A stretch of DNA of 64,000 nucleotides from Mycobacterium sp. ACS4331 (GTDB lineage: Bacteria > Actinomycetota > Actinomycetes > Mycobacteriales > Mycobacteriaceae). Shown here piece by piece: positions 17,879-27,777 of the stretch (the first letter of the stretch is position 1; every line of letters begins with the position of its first letter). The stretch is taken from positions 29,879 to 93,878 of the forward strand of contig NZ_LZHW01000028.1 of NCBI RefSeq assembly GCF_001667265.1, given 5' to 3'. Position numbers and translations under genes: made by a program. The notes under the pieces were generated by a model. The model was not told the DNA's origin and ran no database searches. It saw only the letters and a list, made by a program, of their open reading frames with translations.

Positions 17879-20800
17879 GGCACCACCCCGTCGAGCAGAT
17901 CCGACAGTGCACTCACCAGTCGCGCCGGGGGACGCCAACTGAAGACGCCCGCCGGATGTCCGTCGATCACCGGCGTCGCCGCCCCGCACATACCCCGCAG
18001 GAACAGGTACATGACGCCACCGAGATGCTGCTCCGGCTGGTACCCGGGAAGCCGCCACCTCAGGTACCGGTGCAGCACCACGCTGTACAGCAGCGCCTGC
18101 AGCACATAGTCCGAATGCAACATCGCGGCGGCAAGCTGCCCGGGTCCATAGTCGGCCGCGACGGGGCGGTCGTTGTCGCCCAGTCTGTTGGTTTTGTAGT
18201 CGACCACCACGAACCTGCTTCCCACCACGGGGTCTGGGATCCGCAGGACCACATCGATGGAACCGGACAGGTAGCCCCGCAGCGGTGCCGTTCCCAACGC
18301 CGGCGCCCGCAGTTGGCCGGAGTACCCGGCGAGGGGGTCGTCGGCAGGCAGCAGATCATCCAGCAGGTCCGCCACGTGGGCCAACGTCACGGGTCCGCCC
18401 TGCGACTCCAGATCGCCTCCGGTCAAGGGCATTTCGAAGTCCAGCTCCCGCAACCTGTCGGGCAGCCCGATGTCGCGCAGGGTCAGCCCGTCGGCCAGCG
18501 GGCCCAGCGGGGTGTCGTGCACGGGAATCAGCGCGGCAGCGATCCCGGCGATCGGTGCGTCCACCGGCCACCACGCGTAGTGCCGCTCCAACTGGGTGGT
18601 GAGTTCGGCCTCGAGGTCGGCGGCCGCCGGATCGGCGGTCTCCAGGACGGCGTGCACGAGCGATCCGAAGGTGGCACCCCCTGGCAGATCCGCCATCGGC
18701 GACGATGGGCCCTCGGCGGACATCGCCACCTCGGTGCCCTCCAGTGCCGCCTCGTCTGTCTCGTCATCCTTGCCCACGGTTTCGGGTTCACTGCCCACGC
18801 CGACGGACACGTCCTGCGCCGCCCGCACCAGCGCCGAGTAGGACGTACGCCGCCACGTGGTGTCGACAGCGCGGTCAAAGGTCCTGATCGCCAGGCCCTG
18901 CGGCGGCGGCGACGGCGGCACCTTCGACACGCGGGTGATGACCGAATCCTCGACCGTGGGCCCGCCCACGGCCTGCCAGTCCAGGAAGCAGCGGCGCGCA
19001 TCGTCGTCGCTGATGGTGCCCACACAACGATCCGGAACCGCCGACTCCCCGGGGCGTCGGCCCCGGAGCAGGCGGGACAGTCCCCCGTTGGGCTCGTCGT
19101 ATGCGGGCGCCCACCAGGCGACGACCTGAGACTGAGCGCGGGTGATCGCGACATAGGTCAGCCGCAGCGCCTCGCCAGCCGCTTCGGCGGCGCCCCGCGC
19201 CGCAGCGTCCGCGAAGTCGGGACTTGCACTGCCTCCGATGTGCAGGCACCGCATCCCCGCGTCGTCATGGAACAGCACCCGTTCGCCGGACTTGGCATTG
19301 CGTTTGAACATGAACGGCAGATAGACCACCGGGTACTCGAGACCCTTACTGCCCCAATACGTCATGACCTGCACGGCCGACGCCTCGCTGTCGAGTCGCC
19401 GCGTGCGCTCCATGCCGTTGCTGTTTCGGTGTCCGCGCAGCAGCGCGGCCAGGGCGGGCAGGGACAGCCCGTCACGGTGTGCGGCCTCCTGCAGGAGATC
19501 GGCCAGATGCGCCAGGTCAGTCATGCGCCGGGCCCCGTCCGCGGCGGCCAGCACGCGCTGCCCCATTCCCGCGAGGTTCGCGGACTCGAACACCGCGGCC
19601 ACCCCGAACCGGCGCACGCGATCCGACCAGTCCCGCAGGGTCTCGGCGATCTGATCGGTCAGGGCGTCCCCGCCTTCGGCCAGACTGCCCCCGGTGTGGC
19701 CGAAGAAGCTGGTCAGGGCCGCGGCACGAACCAGTGTCGGACGGTGGGTCTGCTCCATCGCCTCGATCAGGCACAACCAGTCCGCCGCCGCCTCGGAGCT
19801 GAACACGTCGGCATCGCCTGAATACACCGACGAGATGCCGACCTCAGCCAGCGCCCTGCGGCACGGCGCGGCGTCCCAGCGGTTCTCGACGATCACCGCG
19901 ACATCACCTGCGGTGATCGGTTCACCGTCGAAAGTTGCTCCGCTGGAAAGGAGTTCGGCGATGTCGGCGGCCAGGTCCCGTGCGATGTGCTGGCGCAGGT
20001 CCCCGATCGTGATGATCTGATCGTCGCGACGGCCGAACCGATCGCGGCCCACGACCCGCAGCCGGAACGGGGCGTTGTGCGGAGCACCGGCCAGACGATG
20101 CTTCCCATGGTGCGCGGCGACCTCGCCGACGACGATGTCGGCGTCCCCGAGTTCGGCGCCGCGGAGCACAGCCTGGACGGCGTCGACGAGTGGACGGTCG
20201 CTGCGCCAATTGGTCGCCAGGGTCCGCCGATCGCCCGCGGCGTGCGCCGCGGCGAGATAGGTGACGATGTCGCCCCCGCGGAAGGCGTAGATGGCCTGCT
20301 TGGGATCCCCGATCAGCACCAGGGTCGCGGCCCCGACGAACGCCCGCTCGATCACCTGCCACTGAATCGGGTCGGTGTCCTGGAACTCGTCCACGAGCAC
20401 GATGCGCCAGCGCCTGCGCATACGCGCTCGGGCTGGGGCGTCGTCGTCCCGGAGCGCATCCGCGAGTCGGCTCAGCAGGTCGTCGTACCCCTGGATGCGC
20501 AGCCGGCGTTTGCGCGGTTCGAGTTCGGTGAGCACTCGACGGACGAAGTCCAACCTGGCCGCGGCGTCGGTACCCGCAGACGCCTCGACGGGGCGGATCT
20601 GCGCGCCCGGGTTCTCGACGACGTCGCGGGCGAGTTCGAGCGCCTCCTCCCGGGACATCGGCGGTGTCACCTTCTGCTGTCCGAAATGCGCGAGGTAGAC
20701 GTCGTCGACGATCTCACGGACGAGATCGTCGAGGCTTTCCACCAACTGCACGTCCGGGTCGCCGTCACCGGCGACTCCGAGAGACTTGAGCACGATCTGG

Positions 20801-21180
20801 CAGAACTGATGGGTGGTGGCGATGGTCGCGGAGTCGAAGTTCGCCAGCGCATACCGCAGGCGGCGGGCGCGGATGGCACGCTCCTCGGGCGCCGCGTCGA
20901 GCAGGTGTGTGATCAGGGCGTTCGACGATCCCGGTGCAGGAGGGGTGTCGAAGGCCTCGACCGCCTCCACGAGTTGGGCGCGGACACGTTCGCGCAGTTC
21001 CCGGGTGGCGGCGCGACTGAAGGTGATGAGCAGCATCTCATCGAGCGTCGCGTCCTGCTCGGCGAGATAGCGGGTGACCAGCGCTGCCAAGGCGAAGGTC
21101 TTTCCGGTTCCCGCGCTTGCCTCGAGCACCGTGGTGGAATTCGGCTCTGGCAGCGGGCCCAACAGGTCGAAAGGTTTCAC
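17875..21180 (-). CDS. recB: RecB, beta subunit of RecBCD (3'-5' helicase and nuclease)
   Basis: This 1101-aa UvrD-like SF1A helicase has Walker A EASAGTGKT near residue 25, IVLVDEFQDTDPIQWQ (motif II) and LIGDPKQAIYAFRGGD (motif III). LEYPVVYLPFMF and LRLTYVAITRAQSQV are motifs V and VI. The C-terminal 250 residues hold the RecB nuclease domain, with GSIDVVLRI and VVVDYKTNRL supplying the catalytic Asp and Lys. RecBCD unwinds and degrades double-strand ends; in mycobacteria it mainly serves single-strand annealing. GTG start overlaps recC stop, and the gene overlaps recD by 4 nt. Confidence 0.96.
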   Translation of the reverse strand: MKPFDLLGPLPEPNSTTVLEASAGTGKTFALAALVTRYLAEQDATLDEMLLITFSRAATRELRERVRAQLVEAVEAFDTPPAPGSSNALITHLLDAAPEERAIRARRLRYALANFDSATIATTHQFCQIVLKSLGVAGDGDPDVQLVESLDDLVREIVDDVYLAHFGQQKVTPPMSREEALELARDVVENPGAQIRPVEASAGTDAAARLDFVRRVLTELEPRKRRLRIQGYDDLLSRLADALRDDDAPARARMRRRWRIVLVDEFQDTDPIQWQVIERAFVGAATLVLIGDPKQAIYAFRGGDIVTYLAAAHAAGDRRTLATNWRSDRPLVDAVQAVLRGAELGDADIVVGEVAAHHGKHRLAGAPHNAPFRLRVVGRDRFGRRDDQIITIGDLRQHIARDLAADIAELLSSGATFDGEPITAGDVAVIVENRWDAAPCRRALAEVGISSVYSGDADVFSSEAAADWLCLIEAMEQTHRPTLVRAAALTSFFGHTGGSLAEGGDALTDQIAETLRDWSDRVRRFGVAAVFESANLAGMGQRVLAAADGARRMTDLAHLADLLQEAAHRDGLSLPALAALLRGHRNSNGMERTRRLDSEASAVQVMTYWGSKGLEYPVVYLPFMFKRNAKSGERVLFHDDAGMRCLHIGGSASPDFADAAARGAAEAAGEALRLTYVAITRAQSQVVAWWAPAYDEPNGGLSRLLRGRRPGESAVPDRCVGTISDDDARRCFLDWQAVGGPTVEDSVITRVSKVPPSPPPQGLAIRTFDRAVDTTWRRTSYSALVRAAQDVSVGVGSEPETVGKDDETDEAALEGTEVAMSAEGPSSPMADLPGGATFGSLVHAVLETADPAAADLEAELTTQLERHYAWWPVDAPIAGIAAALIPVHDTPLGPLADGLTLRDIGLPDRLRELDFEMPLTGGDLESQGGPVTLAHVADLLDDLLPADDPLAGYSGQLRAPALGTAPLRGYLSGSIDVVLRIPDPVVGSRFVVVDYKTNRLGDNDRPVAADYGPGQLAAAMLHSDYVLQALLYSVVLHRYLRWRLPGYQPEQHLGGVMYLFLRGMCGAATPVIDGHPAGVFSWRPPARLVSALSDLLDGVVP

Positions 21181-24100
21181 GAGCCCGCCTCGCGCTCGGC
21201 CGCCAGCATCGGATCCCAGACCCGGTCGGCCAGTGCCCCGAGGCGCGTGCCCTCCCCGCGCGTCTCCTCACCGGCAGCGGGCGGGCCGAGCAGAACCTCC
21301 AATGGGGCGGACTCACCCCAGGCTCGCCTGTGCGCCGGTGCGGCGTCCTCGCCGGGATACTTACCGGACTTCCATGCGTACGAGGCTGCACGGACGGGAT
21401 CGGATCGAGTCCGGCGGGCCTCGGTCCACGCATAGGATGTCTTGAGCGGCAAAGGAAGCGGCTCGCATCGGCCGGTGTCGTACAGCGCCACCAGATCACT
21501 GAGCAGGTCTGCGGCTGGTCGGGCGGGGCGGCCGAAGGTGCGCACGCTGACGGCATTTCCGCGCCGCCGCCCGATGCACACCGCGGCCCAGTCCTGGGCG
21601 GGCTCGGCCGCGGTGAGCACCAGCAGCCGAATCCAGGCCTGCAGAAGGTGTTTGGGCGCAAGGGTCGAGTAGGTGACCGAGACGTAGCGCCCGGAGTGCA
21701 CGGGATTCACCGTGCCGGTGAGCCGATGCCCCGAGGGCAGTTCCAGGTCCACGTCGACGGCCTCCGCCGACCCGATCCGGTATGCGAGTGCCGTATCAGC
21801 CAAGCGCTTCGCCATCTCCTGGGTCCGCTGCGCCGTACGCCAGCCCAACTGTCCAGGCGGCAGCTGACCGCGACGCCATTCCGCATGCAGCGCCCACTCG
21901 GCGTCGTGCCCGCGCAGGAGGTCGTCGAGCATCCGGTCGCCGACGGCCCACGTCTGCAGCTGGTCGATCTCCACCGGGATCGCATCTTCGATGACGTCGG
22001 CGTCGTAGGGCAGCGCCACCTCGAAACTGCGGAAGAATCCCTTCACGGGATCATTGAAGAATGCCAGAAGCTCCTGCAGCCCAACATCTCCGGGCTCGAT
22101 GCTGGGCAGAGGCGCGTCGAGGAAGCTGCGGGTCTCGGTCTGCCGGGCACTGCTCGCCTCGTCCACGGTGACCAGTGCCGTCGGGTCGAACGTGAACGGT
22201 GTGGGCTCCCCCAGCGCGCCCGGTGTGACATTCCTGCGGTCGAACGGTTGCAGCGGATGCGCGACCAACACGTGCTCGCGCACCGGCACACCGGTGGTGC
22301 GGTCCAGGGCGTCGAGGACCTCGGCGAGCGGAACACACGGGGGCCGCGACTGGCCGGTGTACTCATCGGCTCCGGTGTAGGTGATGACCAGTTTCTCGCC
22401 TGCCGCGCCGATCGCGTCGAGCAGCAGTTGACGGTCCTCGGACCGGATGTCGCGTTCTCCCACGAGTGGTTCGCGCGCCAGCACGTCGTCACCGTCGGTC
22501 GCCCCGACTCGGGGGAACACCCCGTCGTCGAGTCCCACCAGGCACACCACGCGGTGCGGCACGGACCGCATGGGCACCATCGTGCAGACCGTCAGACTCC
22601 CGCTGCGAAAGTTCGCACGCGTCGGGCGGCCGGCCAGTCGACGTGTCAGCAGCGAGCGGACATCGTTGAGCCGCAGCGGATTCGCGGCGTGATCAGCGGC
22701 GTCGGCGACGACGTCAGCGAACTCGGTGTGCAACTGAGCGGACTGCCACCCGTCGTCGGCGCCGACCTTCGTCAGCCGCTCGACGCCCTCGCGAAGCAGG
22801 TTCATCCATTCGGCCAGTGTCTTGATGCCCGACAGCGAGTCCACGGTCCACTGCAGGCGGTCGACGAACTCGGCGAACCTGCCGGCGAGTTCGACGCGGT
22901 TGCTCCCCACGTCGTCGAGCGGAAGCGTGATTCCCAGCCAGTCCTGCGAATCGTCAGACATCGCGACCCCGCACAGCACCCGGTCCAGGCCGAACTGCCA
23001 CGTGTTGTGCACGAACGCGCCCACCCCGAACGGTGCGCGGTGGGCCTGGTCGAAGCCCCAGCGCACCCCGGACTGCCGGACCCAGGTTCCCAGGGTGTCC
23101 ACATCGTCATCGGTGAATCCGAACCGGGCCCGCACCGGTGGCGCCTCAGCGAGGTTGAGCACCTCACTGGCAGTCGCGCGGCCGCCGACGAGGTCGAGCA
23201 GGGCCGCCGTGACCGCCAGCAGCGGGTTGGTCTGCACCGGTGAGCGGTCAGCCAACCGGACACGCAGGCGGTGCGCGGGATGGCCGGCGCCCGAGTTCTC
23301 CTCACCGAGGCCGAACCCGGCGATGATCAGCGGCGCGTAGGTGTCGATGTCCGGGCACATCACCAGGATGTCGCGCGGTTCCAATGTCGGGTCGTCCGCC
23401 AGGGCACCCAGCAGCACATCCCGCAGGACGTCGATCTGGCGAGCGGGGCCGTGACAGCTGTGCACCCGGACCGATCTGTCGTCGAGCGAGAACCTGCGCG
23501 CATCGGGGCGCACGGCATTGTCCGCCACATCCGACTGCAGCCAGCCCAGAAGAGTGTCGGGCCGGGTGACCCGGCCCAGGTCTCCGTGATCCACCGCAAC
23601 CGCGGGCAGCGACTGCGCAAGCTCGCGGACGTCACGGCCGAGGGTCACCAACAGCGGGTGGTCACCCTCGGATCCGCGCGCAGCGGCACGGCGCAACCTG
23701 GTCACCGGCTGCCTCCTGCCGTTCTCCCATAACGACGGGCTGGGATGCGGCAGCCACAGGTGCACATCGTGATGTGTGGACAGCGCCTCCAACAGGTCGA
23801 GATCGGTTGCGGCGAGCCGGGTCTGGCCGAACAGCGAAATTCGGGGCGGCAGCGGCGCCGGAGCCGAGCGCAGGGACGCAACGGTGGCGGCATGCCGAGC
23901 GTGCGGCGGCGCGATCTGCATACGTCCCACCAGTTGTCGCCACAGTTGCGGCTGCCAGCGCAGGTCGGAATCCAGCGCTCCGCCCATACCGTCGCTGTCC
24001 GTGCCGTCCAGCCAGTCGGTGAGCAGCTGGGGGCGCTGACTGGCGTAGGACGCGAACAGGCCCGCGATTCTGCGCGCCACCGCATATCGACGGCCCAGCC

Positions 24101-24485
24101 GCAGTTCGGCGTCCTCACCGTCACGGTGGAATCCGAGGTGTTGTGCCAGCGCCTGGCACCATGGCGCCTCGGCGCAGCCGTCGATCGTGTCCAGCAGCGG
24201 CCACACCATGCGGTCGGGCGACCAGGGGTCGTCGTCACCGGTTCCCGTCAGTTCCGCGATCAGCGACCGCGGCGATCGGAACGACACCCCGGCGCACACG
24301 CCGTCGGATCCGCTGCCGCAGCCCAACCGGTGCGACAGTCGCTGCGAGAGCCACCGTTCGACACCCCGCGCCGGCACGAGCACCAGTTCTTGGGCGAACG
24401 GATCCGGCTGCGGGACCGCCAGCAGGTCGGCGAGTCCGTCAGCGAGCAGGTCCGTGCGTGTGGCGCGGTGAAGGTGAAGGCCCAT
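21177..24485 (-). CDS. recC: RecC, gamma subunit of RecBCD
   Basis: This 1102-aa protein begins MGLHLHRATRTDLLADGLAD and has FAQELVLVPARGVERWLSQRL near residue 30, the RecC N-terminal signature. An inactivated helicase core and nuclease-like C-terminal region follow, without a Walker A lysine, as in E. coli RecC, which scans for Chi. It heads the recC-recB-recD operon. On the minus strand TAGATT lies 8 nt before its ATG, a possible -10 box giving an almost leaderless mRNA. It is divergent from the amidohydrolase at 24579. Confidence 0.95.
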   Translation of the reverse strand: MGLHLHRATRTDLLADGLADLLAVPQPDPFAQELVLVPARGVERWLSQRLSHRLGCGSGSDGVCAGVSFRSPRSLIAELTGTGDDDPWSPDRMVWPLLDTIDGCAEAPWCQALAQHLGFHRDGEDAELRLGRRYAVARRIAGLFASYASQRPQLLTDWLDGTDSDGMGGALDSDLRWQPQLWRQLVGRMQIAPPHARHAATVASLRSAPAPLPPRISLFGQTRLAATDLDLLEALSTHHDVHLWLPHPSPSLWENGRRQPVTRLRRAAARGSEGDHPLLVTLGRDVRELAQSLPAVAVDHGDLGRVTRPDTLLGWLQSDVADNAVRPDARRFSLDDRSVRVHSCHGPARQIDVLRDVLLGALADDPTLEPRDILVMCPDIDTYAPLIIAGFGLGEENSGAGHPAHRLRVRLADRSPVQTNPLLAVTAALLDLVGGRATASEVLNLAEAPPVRARFGFTDDDVDTLGTWVRQSGVRWGFDQAHRAPFGVGAFVHNTWQFGLDRVLCGVAMSDDSQDWLGITLPLDDVGSNRVELAGRFAEFVDRLQWTVDSLSGIKTLAEWMNLLREGVERLTKVGADDGWQSAQLHTEFADVVADAADHAANPLRLNDVRSLLTRRLAGRPTRANFRSGSLTVCTMVPMRSVPHRVVCLVGLDDGVFPRVGATDGDDVLAREPLVGERDIRSEDRQLLLDAIGAAGEKLVITYTGADEYTGQSRPPCVPLAEVLDALDRTTGVPVREHVLVAHPLQPFDRRNVTPGALGEPTPFTFDPTALVTVDEASSARQTETRSFLDAPLPSIEPGDVGLQELLAFFNDPVKGFFRSFEVALPYDADVIEDAIPVEIDQLQTWAVGDRMLDDLLRGHDAEWALHAEWRRGQLPPGQLGWRTAQRTQEMAKRLADTALAYRIGSAEAVDVDLELPSGHRLTGTVNPVHSGRYVSVTYSTLAPKHLLQAWIRLLVLTAAEPAQDWAAVCIGRRRGNAVSVRTFGRPARPAADLLSDLVALYDTGRCEPLPLPLKTSYAWTEARRTRSDPVRAASYAWKSGKYPGEDAAPAHRRAWGESAPLEVLLGPPAAGEETRGEGTRLGALADRVWDPMLAAEREAGS

Positions 24486-24578
24486 CGCAGCTCAATCTAG
24501 GGCCTGCCCCCGACGAGTGGTTCGAACCCTTGTCTCCGGCGTCGACCGCGGGGCAGACTCGGGTCAGGAGGCCAAGCC

Positions 24579-25730
24579 ATGATCCAGCAGTCAGCCCAGA
24601 TCAGCGCACGGCGACCCGCCGAAGAACACGTCGCGGTTCGATGCGTCGACTCCGATGTGCATCCGGTGCCGCGAAGCGGGGAGTTGGCGCAGTACCTCCC
24701 GGAGCCCTGGCGCAGCAACTATTTCCTGACACACCGGTATGGCGACCTCATCTACTACGACGCTCCTGACTACGCGCACGCGTTCGCGATGCGCACCGAC
24801 ACGTTTCCGGCCGACGGCGAGTTCGCCGGCAGTGATCCCGATCTGGCGTTCCGCCAGTTGATCATGGAGGCCGGGTCCGACATCGCGATCCTGGAGCCCG
24901 GCGCCTACCCGTGCCGAATCCCCGCGGCCGACCACGCGATGAGCCAGGCGCTCAACGACTGGCAGGCGAACCACTGGCTGGATTCACACAACAACTGGCA
25001 CCAGCGCTGGCGCGGGTCCATCTGCGTCTCGATCGAGACACCCGAACTCGCGGCCGCCGAAATCGAGAAATGGGCCGGCCACCCCTACATGGCCCAAGTC
25101 CTGATCAAAGCCGAACGCAGACCATCCTGGGGCGACCCGATGTACGACCCGGTCTGGGCCGCGGCCACCAAACACGACATCACCGTGTCCTGCCACCTGT
25201 CCCGCAGCCATTTCGAGGAACTGCCGATTCCGCCGGTCGGGTTCCCCAGCTACAACCACGATTTCATGGTCACCTACTCGCTGTTGGCGGCCAACCAGGT
25301 GATGAGCCTGATCTTCGACGGCGTCTTCGACCGCTTTCCCACCCTGCGCATCGTCCTGGTCGAACACGCCTTCACCTGGATCCTGCCGCTGATGTGGCGC
25401 ATGGACGCCATCTACGAAGCCCGCAAGCAGTGGATGGACATCAAGCGCAAGCCCAGCGACTACGTCAAGGACCACATCAAATTCACCACCCAGCCGCTGG
25501 ACTACCCCGAGGACAAGACCGAACTCTCCCGGGCCCTCGAGTGGATGGAGTGCGAGAAGATCCTGCTCTACAGCAGCGACTACCCGCACTGGACCTTCGA
25601 CGACCCGCGCTGGCTGGTCAAACACCTGCCCGAACACGCCCGCGAGGCCATCATGTTCGGCAACGGCATCGCCACCTACCACCTGCCCGACACCGTCCCC
25701 GCCCTCGAGGGACAGGTCCGGGTGTTCTGA
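24579..25730 (+). CDS. Amidohydrolase-2 family metal-dependent hydrolase
   Basis: This 383-aa TIM-barrel protein has DSDVHPVP near residue 27 (first metal ligands), CHLSRSHFEE midway, VLVEHAFTWILPLMW and the distal acid in YSSDYPHWTFDD. This is the amidohydrolase-2 (ACMSD-like) pattern, covering decarboxylases and hydrolases of cyclic compounds. GTCAGGAGGCC supplies a good ribosome site. The gene converges on a P450 with 12 nt between stops. Within mycobacteria such genes often sit in sterol or aromatic degradation loci, but no substrate can be assigned. Confidence 0.88.
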   Translation: MIQQSAQISARRPAEEHVAVRCVDSDVHPVPRSGELAQYLPEPWRSNYFLTHRYGDLIYYDAPDYAHAFAMRTDTFPADGEFAGSDPDLAFRQLIMEAGSDIAILEPGAYPCRIPAADHAMSQALNDWQANHWLDSHNNWHQRWRGSICVSIETPELAAAEIEKWAGHPYMAQVLIKAERRPSWGDPMYDPVWAAATKHDITVSCHLSRSHFEELPIPPVGFPSYNHDFMVTYSLLAANQVMSLIFDGVFDRFPTLRIVLVEHAFTWILPLMWRMDAIYEARKQWMDIKRKPSDYVKDHIKFTTQPLDYPEDKTELSRALEWMECEKILLYSSDYPHWTFDDPRWLVKHLPEHAREAIMFGNGIATYHLPDTVPALEGQVRVF

Positions 25731-25732
25731 AA

Positions 25733-25749
25733 GCCCTGTCCCTCAGGGC
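25733..25749. terminator. Small bidirectional hairpin between convergent genes
   Basis: GCCCTG (25733-25738) and CAGGGC (25744-25749) form a 6-bp stem with a 5-nt loop in the gap between the amidohydrolase and P450 stops. No T-run, so function as a terminator is tentative. Confidence 0.3.
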
Positions 25750-27041
25750 GTCCAGGCGACCGGCAGTCTCTTGATGCCGTGCACGAAGGCCGAGCGGAGG
25801 ATCGAGGGTTCCTCGGTGGCGACGATGTCGGGGAGATGCATACGCAGCTCGTCGAACAGCACCCGCACCTCGCGACGCGCCAGATTTGCCCCCAGGCAGA
25901 AGTGCGCCCCACCCGCGCCGAAACCTATCTGCGGGTTGGGGTTTCGTGTCACGTCAAAGGTCCACGGGTCAGCGAACACCGATTCGTCGCGGTTGGCCGA
26001 GTTGTACCACATCGAGACCTTGTCACCGGCCTTCATCTGCACGCCACCCATTTCGTAGTCCGCGGTGAGGTTGCGGCGCATGAAGATGATCGGCGACGCC
26101 CACCGGACGATCTCCTCGACAGCGGTGCCCGCGTACGCGTCGAAGTCGTTGAACCACTTGGCCCGTTCGTCGGGATAGCGGGTCAGGGCGACCATCCCGT
26201 GACTCATCGCGTTGCGGGTGGTCTCGTTCCCGGCCGCCAACAGCAGGATGAAGAAGGACTCGATCTCGGAGGTCGTCAGGCGCTCACCGTCGACCTCGGC
26301 GTTCACCAGGTTCGTCATCAGATCCTCGGTCGGGCGCGTCCGTCGCGACTCGGCCAGTCTCACCGCGTACTGGCCGAGTTCGAACACCACCTTCACGATG
26401 TCGTCGAAGTCGCCCGACGCCTCCTCGTCACCCGTGCCCATCAGGACCGTGGTCCAGTGGAACACATCGGGTTCGTCCTCCTCGGGAATGCCCATCATGT
26501 CGCAGATGATCTGCAGCGGCAGCGGACCAGACAGCGCCTCGACGAAGTCGGCACGCCCGTCAGGATGCTGAGCCCGCATGTCGGCGACCAGGCGGCGCGC
26601 GCGATCCCGCACACTCTGCTCGATCCGGGCCAGCACCTTCGGCGTGAAGGCACGGTTGACGATCGAACGCAGCCTCAGATGCCGAGGATCGTCGAGCGTG
26701 ATCATCGACCCGAGGTACTCGGCGATTTCGGGGGCGACGTCGTTGAGCGACGTGCTGGTCGGACTGGAACTGAACAGTTCGGGGTTCCGGCTCGCGAAGT
26801 GCACGTGCTCATGCTTCGTCAGTGCCCAGTGCCCGGCCCCGGTGGGGAAGCCGGGCATCTCGACGACGTCGAAGAACGTGATCGGGGCCTCCCGACGCAG
26901 CGTCGCGAACGCGCCGTCGCGCCGGTCGGCATCCCATCCCCAGAACTCCAGGGAGCCGAGGTCGATGTCGGCGAGTGGCACGGCGGGTGGGGGCGTCCCG
27001 TTGCGGCGAGGCGAGATGGCCGAATCGAGGATGGCGGTCAT
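25743..27041 (-). CDS. Cytochrome P450
   Basis: This 432-aa soluble bacterial P450 has the oxygen-binding I-helix AAGNETTRN, the K-helix ExxR in EEIVRW and heme loop FGAGGAHFCLG with Cys382 as thiolate ligand. It resembles the mycobacterial CYP124/125/142-like lipid and sterol hydroxylases in general style, but I do not assign a subfamily. ATG 27041 follows an AAGGGGGGACCCC ribosome site; the longer frame from 27083 is unlikely. No ferredoxin gene is adjacent. A GTGACA/TGTCAC palindrome lies 35 bp upstream. Confidence 0.92.
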   Translation of the reverse strand: MTAILDSAISPRRNGTPPPAVPLADIDLGSLEFWGWDADRRDGAFATLRREAPITFFDVVEMPGFPTGAGHWALTKHEHVHFASRNPELFSSSPTSTSLNDVAPEIAEYLGSMITLDDPRHLRLRSIVNRAFTPKVLARIEQSVRDRARRLVADMRAQHPDGRADFVEALSGPLPLQIICDMMGIPEEDEPDVFHWTTVLMGTGDEEASGDFDDIVKVVFELGQYAVRLAESRRTRPTEDLMTNLVNAEVDGERLTTSEIESFFILLLAAGNETTRNAMSHGMVALTRYPDERAKWFNDFDAYAGTAVEEIVRWASPIIFMRRNLTADYEMGGVQMKAGDKVSMWYNSANRDESVFADPWTFDVTRNPNPQIGFGAGGAHFCLGANLARREVRVLFDELRMHLPDIVATEEPSILRSAFVHGIKRLPVAWTP

Positions 27042-27076
27042 GGGGTCCCCCCTTTTTGGGTACGTCAGACTTGAGT

Positions 27077-27090
27077 GTGACATCTGTCAC
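27077..27090. promoter_or_regulatory. Perfect palindrome upstream of P450, candidate operator
   Basis: GTGACA-TC-TGTCAC is a 6-bp perfect inverted repeat with a 2-nt centre, 35 nt upstream of the P450 start on the minus strand. The half-site GTGACA recurs in the four 26-bp motifs at 40.0, 54.5, 56.2 and 58.0 kb. Confidence 0.45.
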
Positions 27091-27225
27091 GTTCGCGGCC
27101 AAGTGGCCTCGCCACCGGCCGCGAGCTGAGGATTCCGCGTGTCGTTGGCCCGGATCGGCCACTCTTCGGTGTATACGCGAGTGAAAGGCGAGACAAGTGG
27201 GGCGTTGTCTGCCACCCTCTGAGGG

Positions 27226-27777
27226 ATGAATCCGACGCCGCGCTCCCGCTGGGCCCTGTCCGCCGTCGTGCTGTGCGCGATCGCGGCGGTGATGGCCTCG
27301 GTTGCCACGGTGGTGGCACTCAACGACGCGAGGCAGGCCTTCGAGACCGAGCACACGCGGCCCCTTGCGGTCGGGGACTGCGTGGTGGTGGACGCCGGTC
27401 CCCCGGATCAGGTGCAGGCCCGCCGATCGTCATGTGGTGAGGACCCCAGCTACACAGTCGGCGCCCTGGCGACGTCCACCGGCGAATGCCCCAGCGCGGA
27501 ATACCAGCACTTCCCAGGACCCGCGGCGGACCGCGCCACGGCCAGCCTGTGTCTGGTGCCCAACCTCGTCGCCGACCACTGCTACCGCCTCGGGATGCCG
27601 ATAGGGGTGGTTGAGAAGGCCAACTGCGCGGAGAGAAGTGCCGGCAGTGGCGTGCTGGTGCAGGTCAAGCAACGCCTCGACGTCCGGGACCGAGGTGCCT
27701 GCCCGTCGTCGGCCGGCCAGTACGCCTGGCCGTACCCGTCGCCGGCCCGGACGTACTGCACCGCGACGGTGTTCTAA
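27226..27777 (+). CDS. Membrane-anchored or secreted protein of unknown function
   Basis: This 183-aa protein has one N-terminal hydrophobic helix (about residues 9-32), then an extracytoplasmic domain. That domain holds about seven cysteines, probably in disulfides, and a proline-rich tail SSAGQYAWPYPSPARTYC. There is no lipobox. It loosely resembles mycobacterial LppU-type exported proteins with similar cysteine spacing, which is only a weak suggestion. Its stop overlaps the SRPBCC stop by 4 nt in convergent orientation. Confidence 0.72.
   Translation: MNPTPRSRWALSAVVLCAIAAVMASVATVVALNDARQAFETEHTRPLAVGDCVVVDAGPPDQVQARRSSCGEDPSYTVGALATSTGECPSAEYQHFPGPAADRATASLCLVPNLVADHCYRLGMPIGVVEKANCAERSAGSGVLVQVKQRLDVRDRGACPSSAGQYAWPYPSPARTYCTATVF

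Noticed and set aside
21117..23243. 708-aa open frame antisense to recC
   Set aside because: It is composed mainly of Arg, Gly, Pro and His from antisense codons; recC on the other strand is clear.
24579..25730. Amidohydrolase gene as a recent horizontal acquisition because of slightly C-rich codons
   Set aside because: The shift is modest and within the range seen in the rest of the window; there are no flanking mobile elements or repeats.
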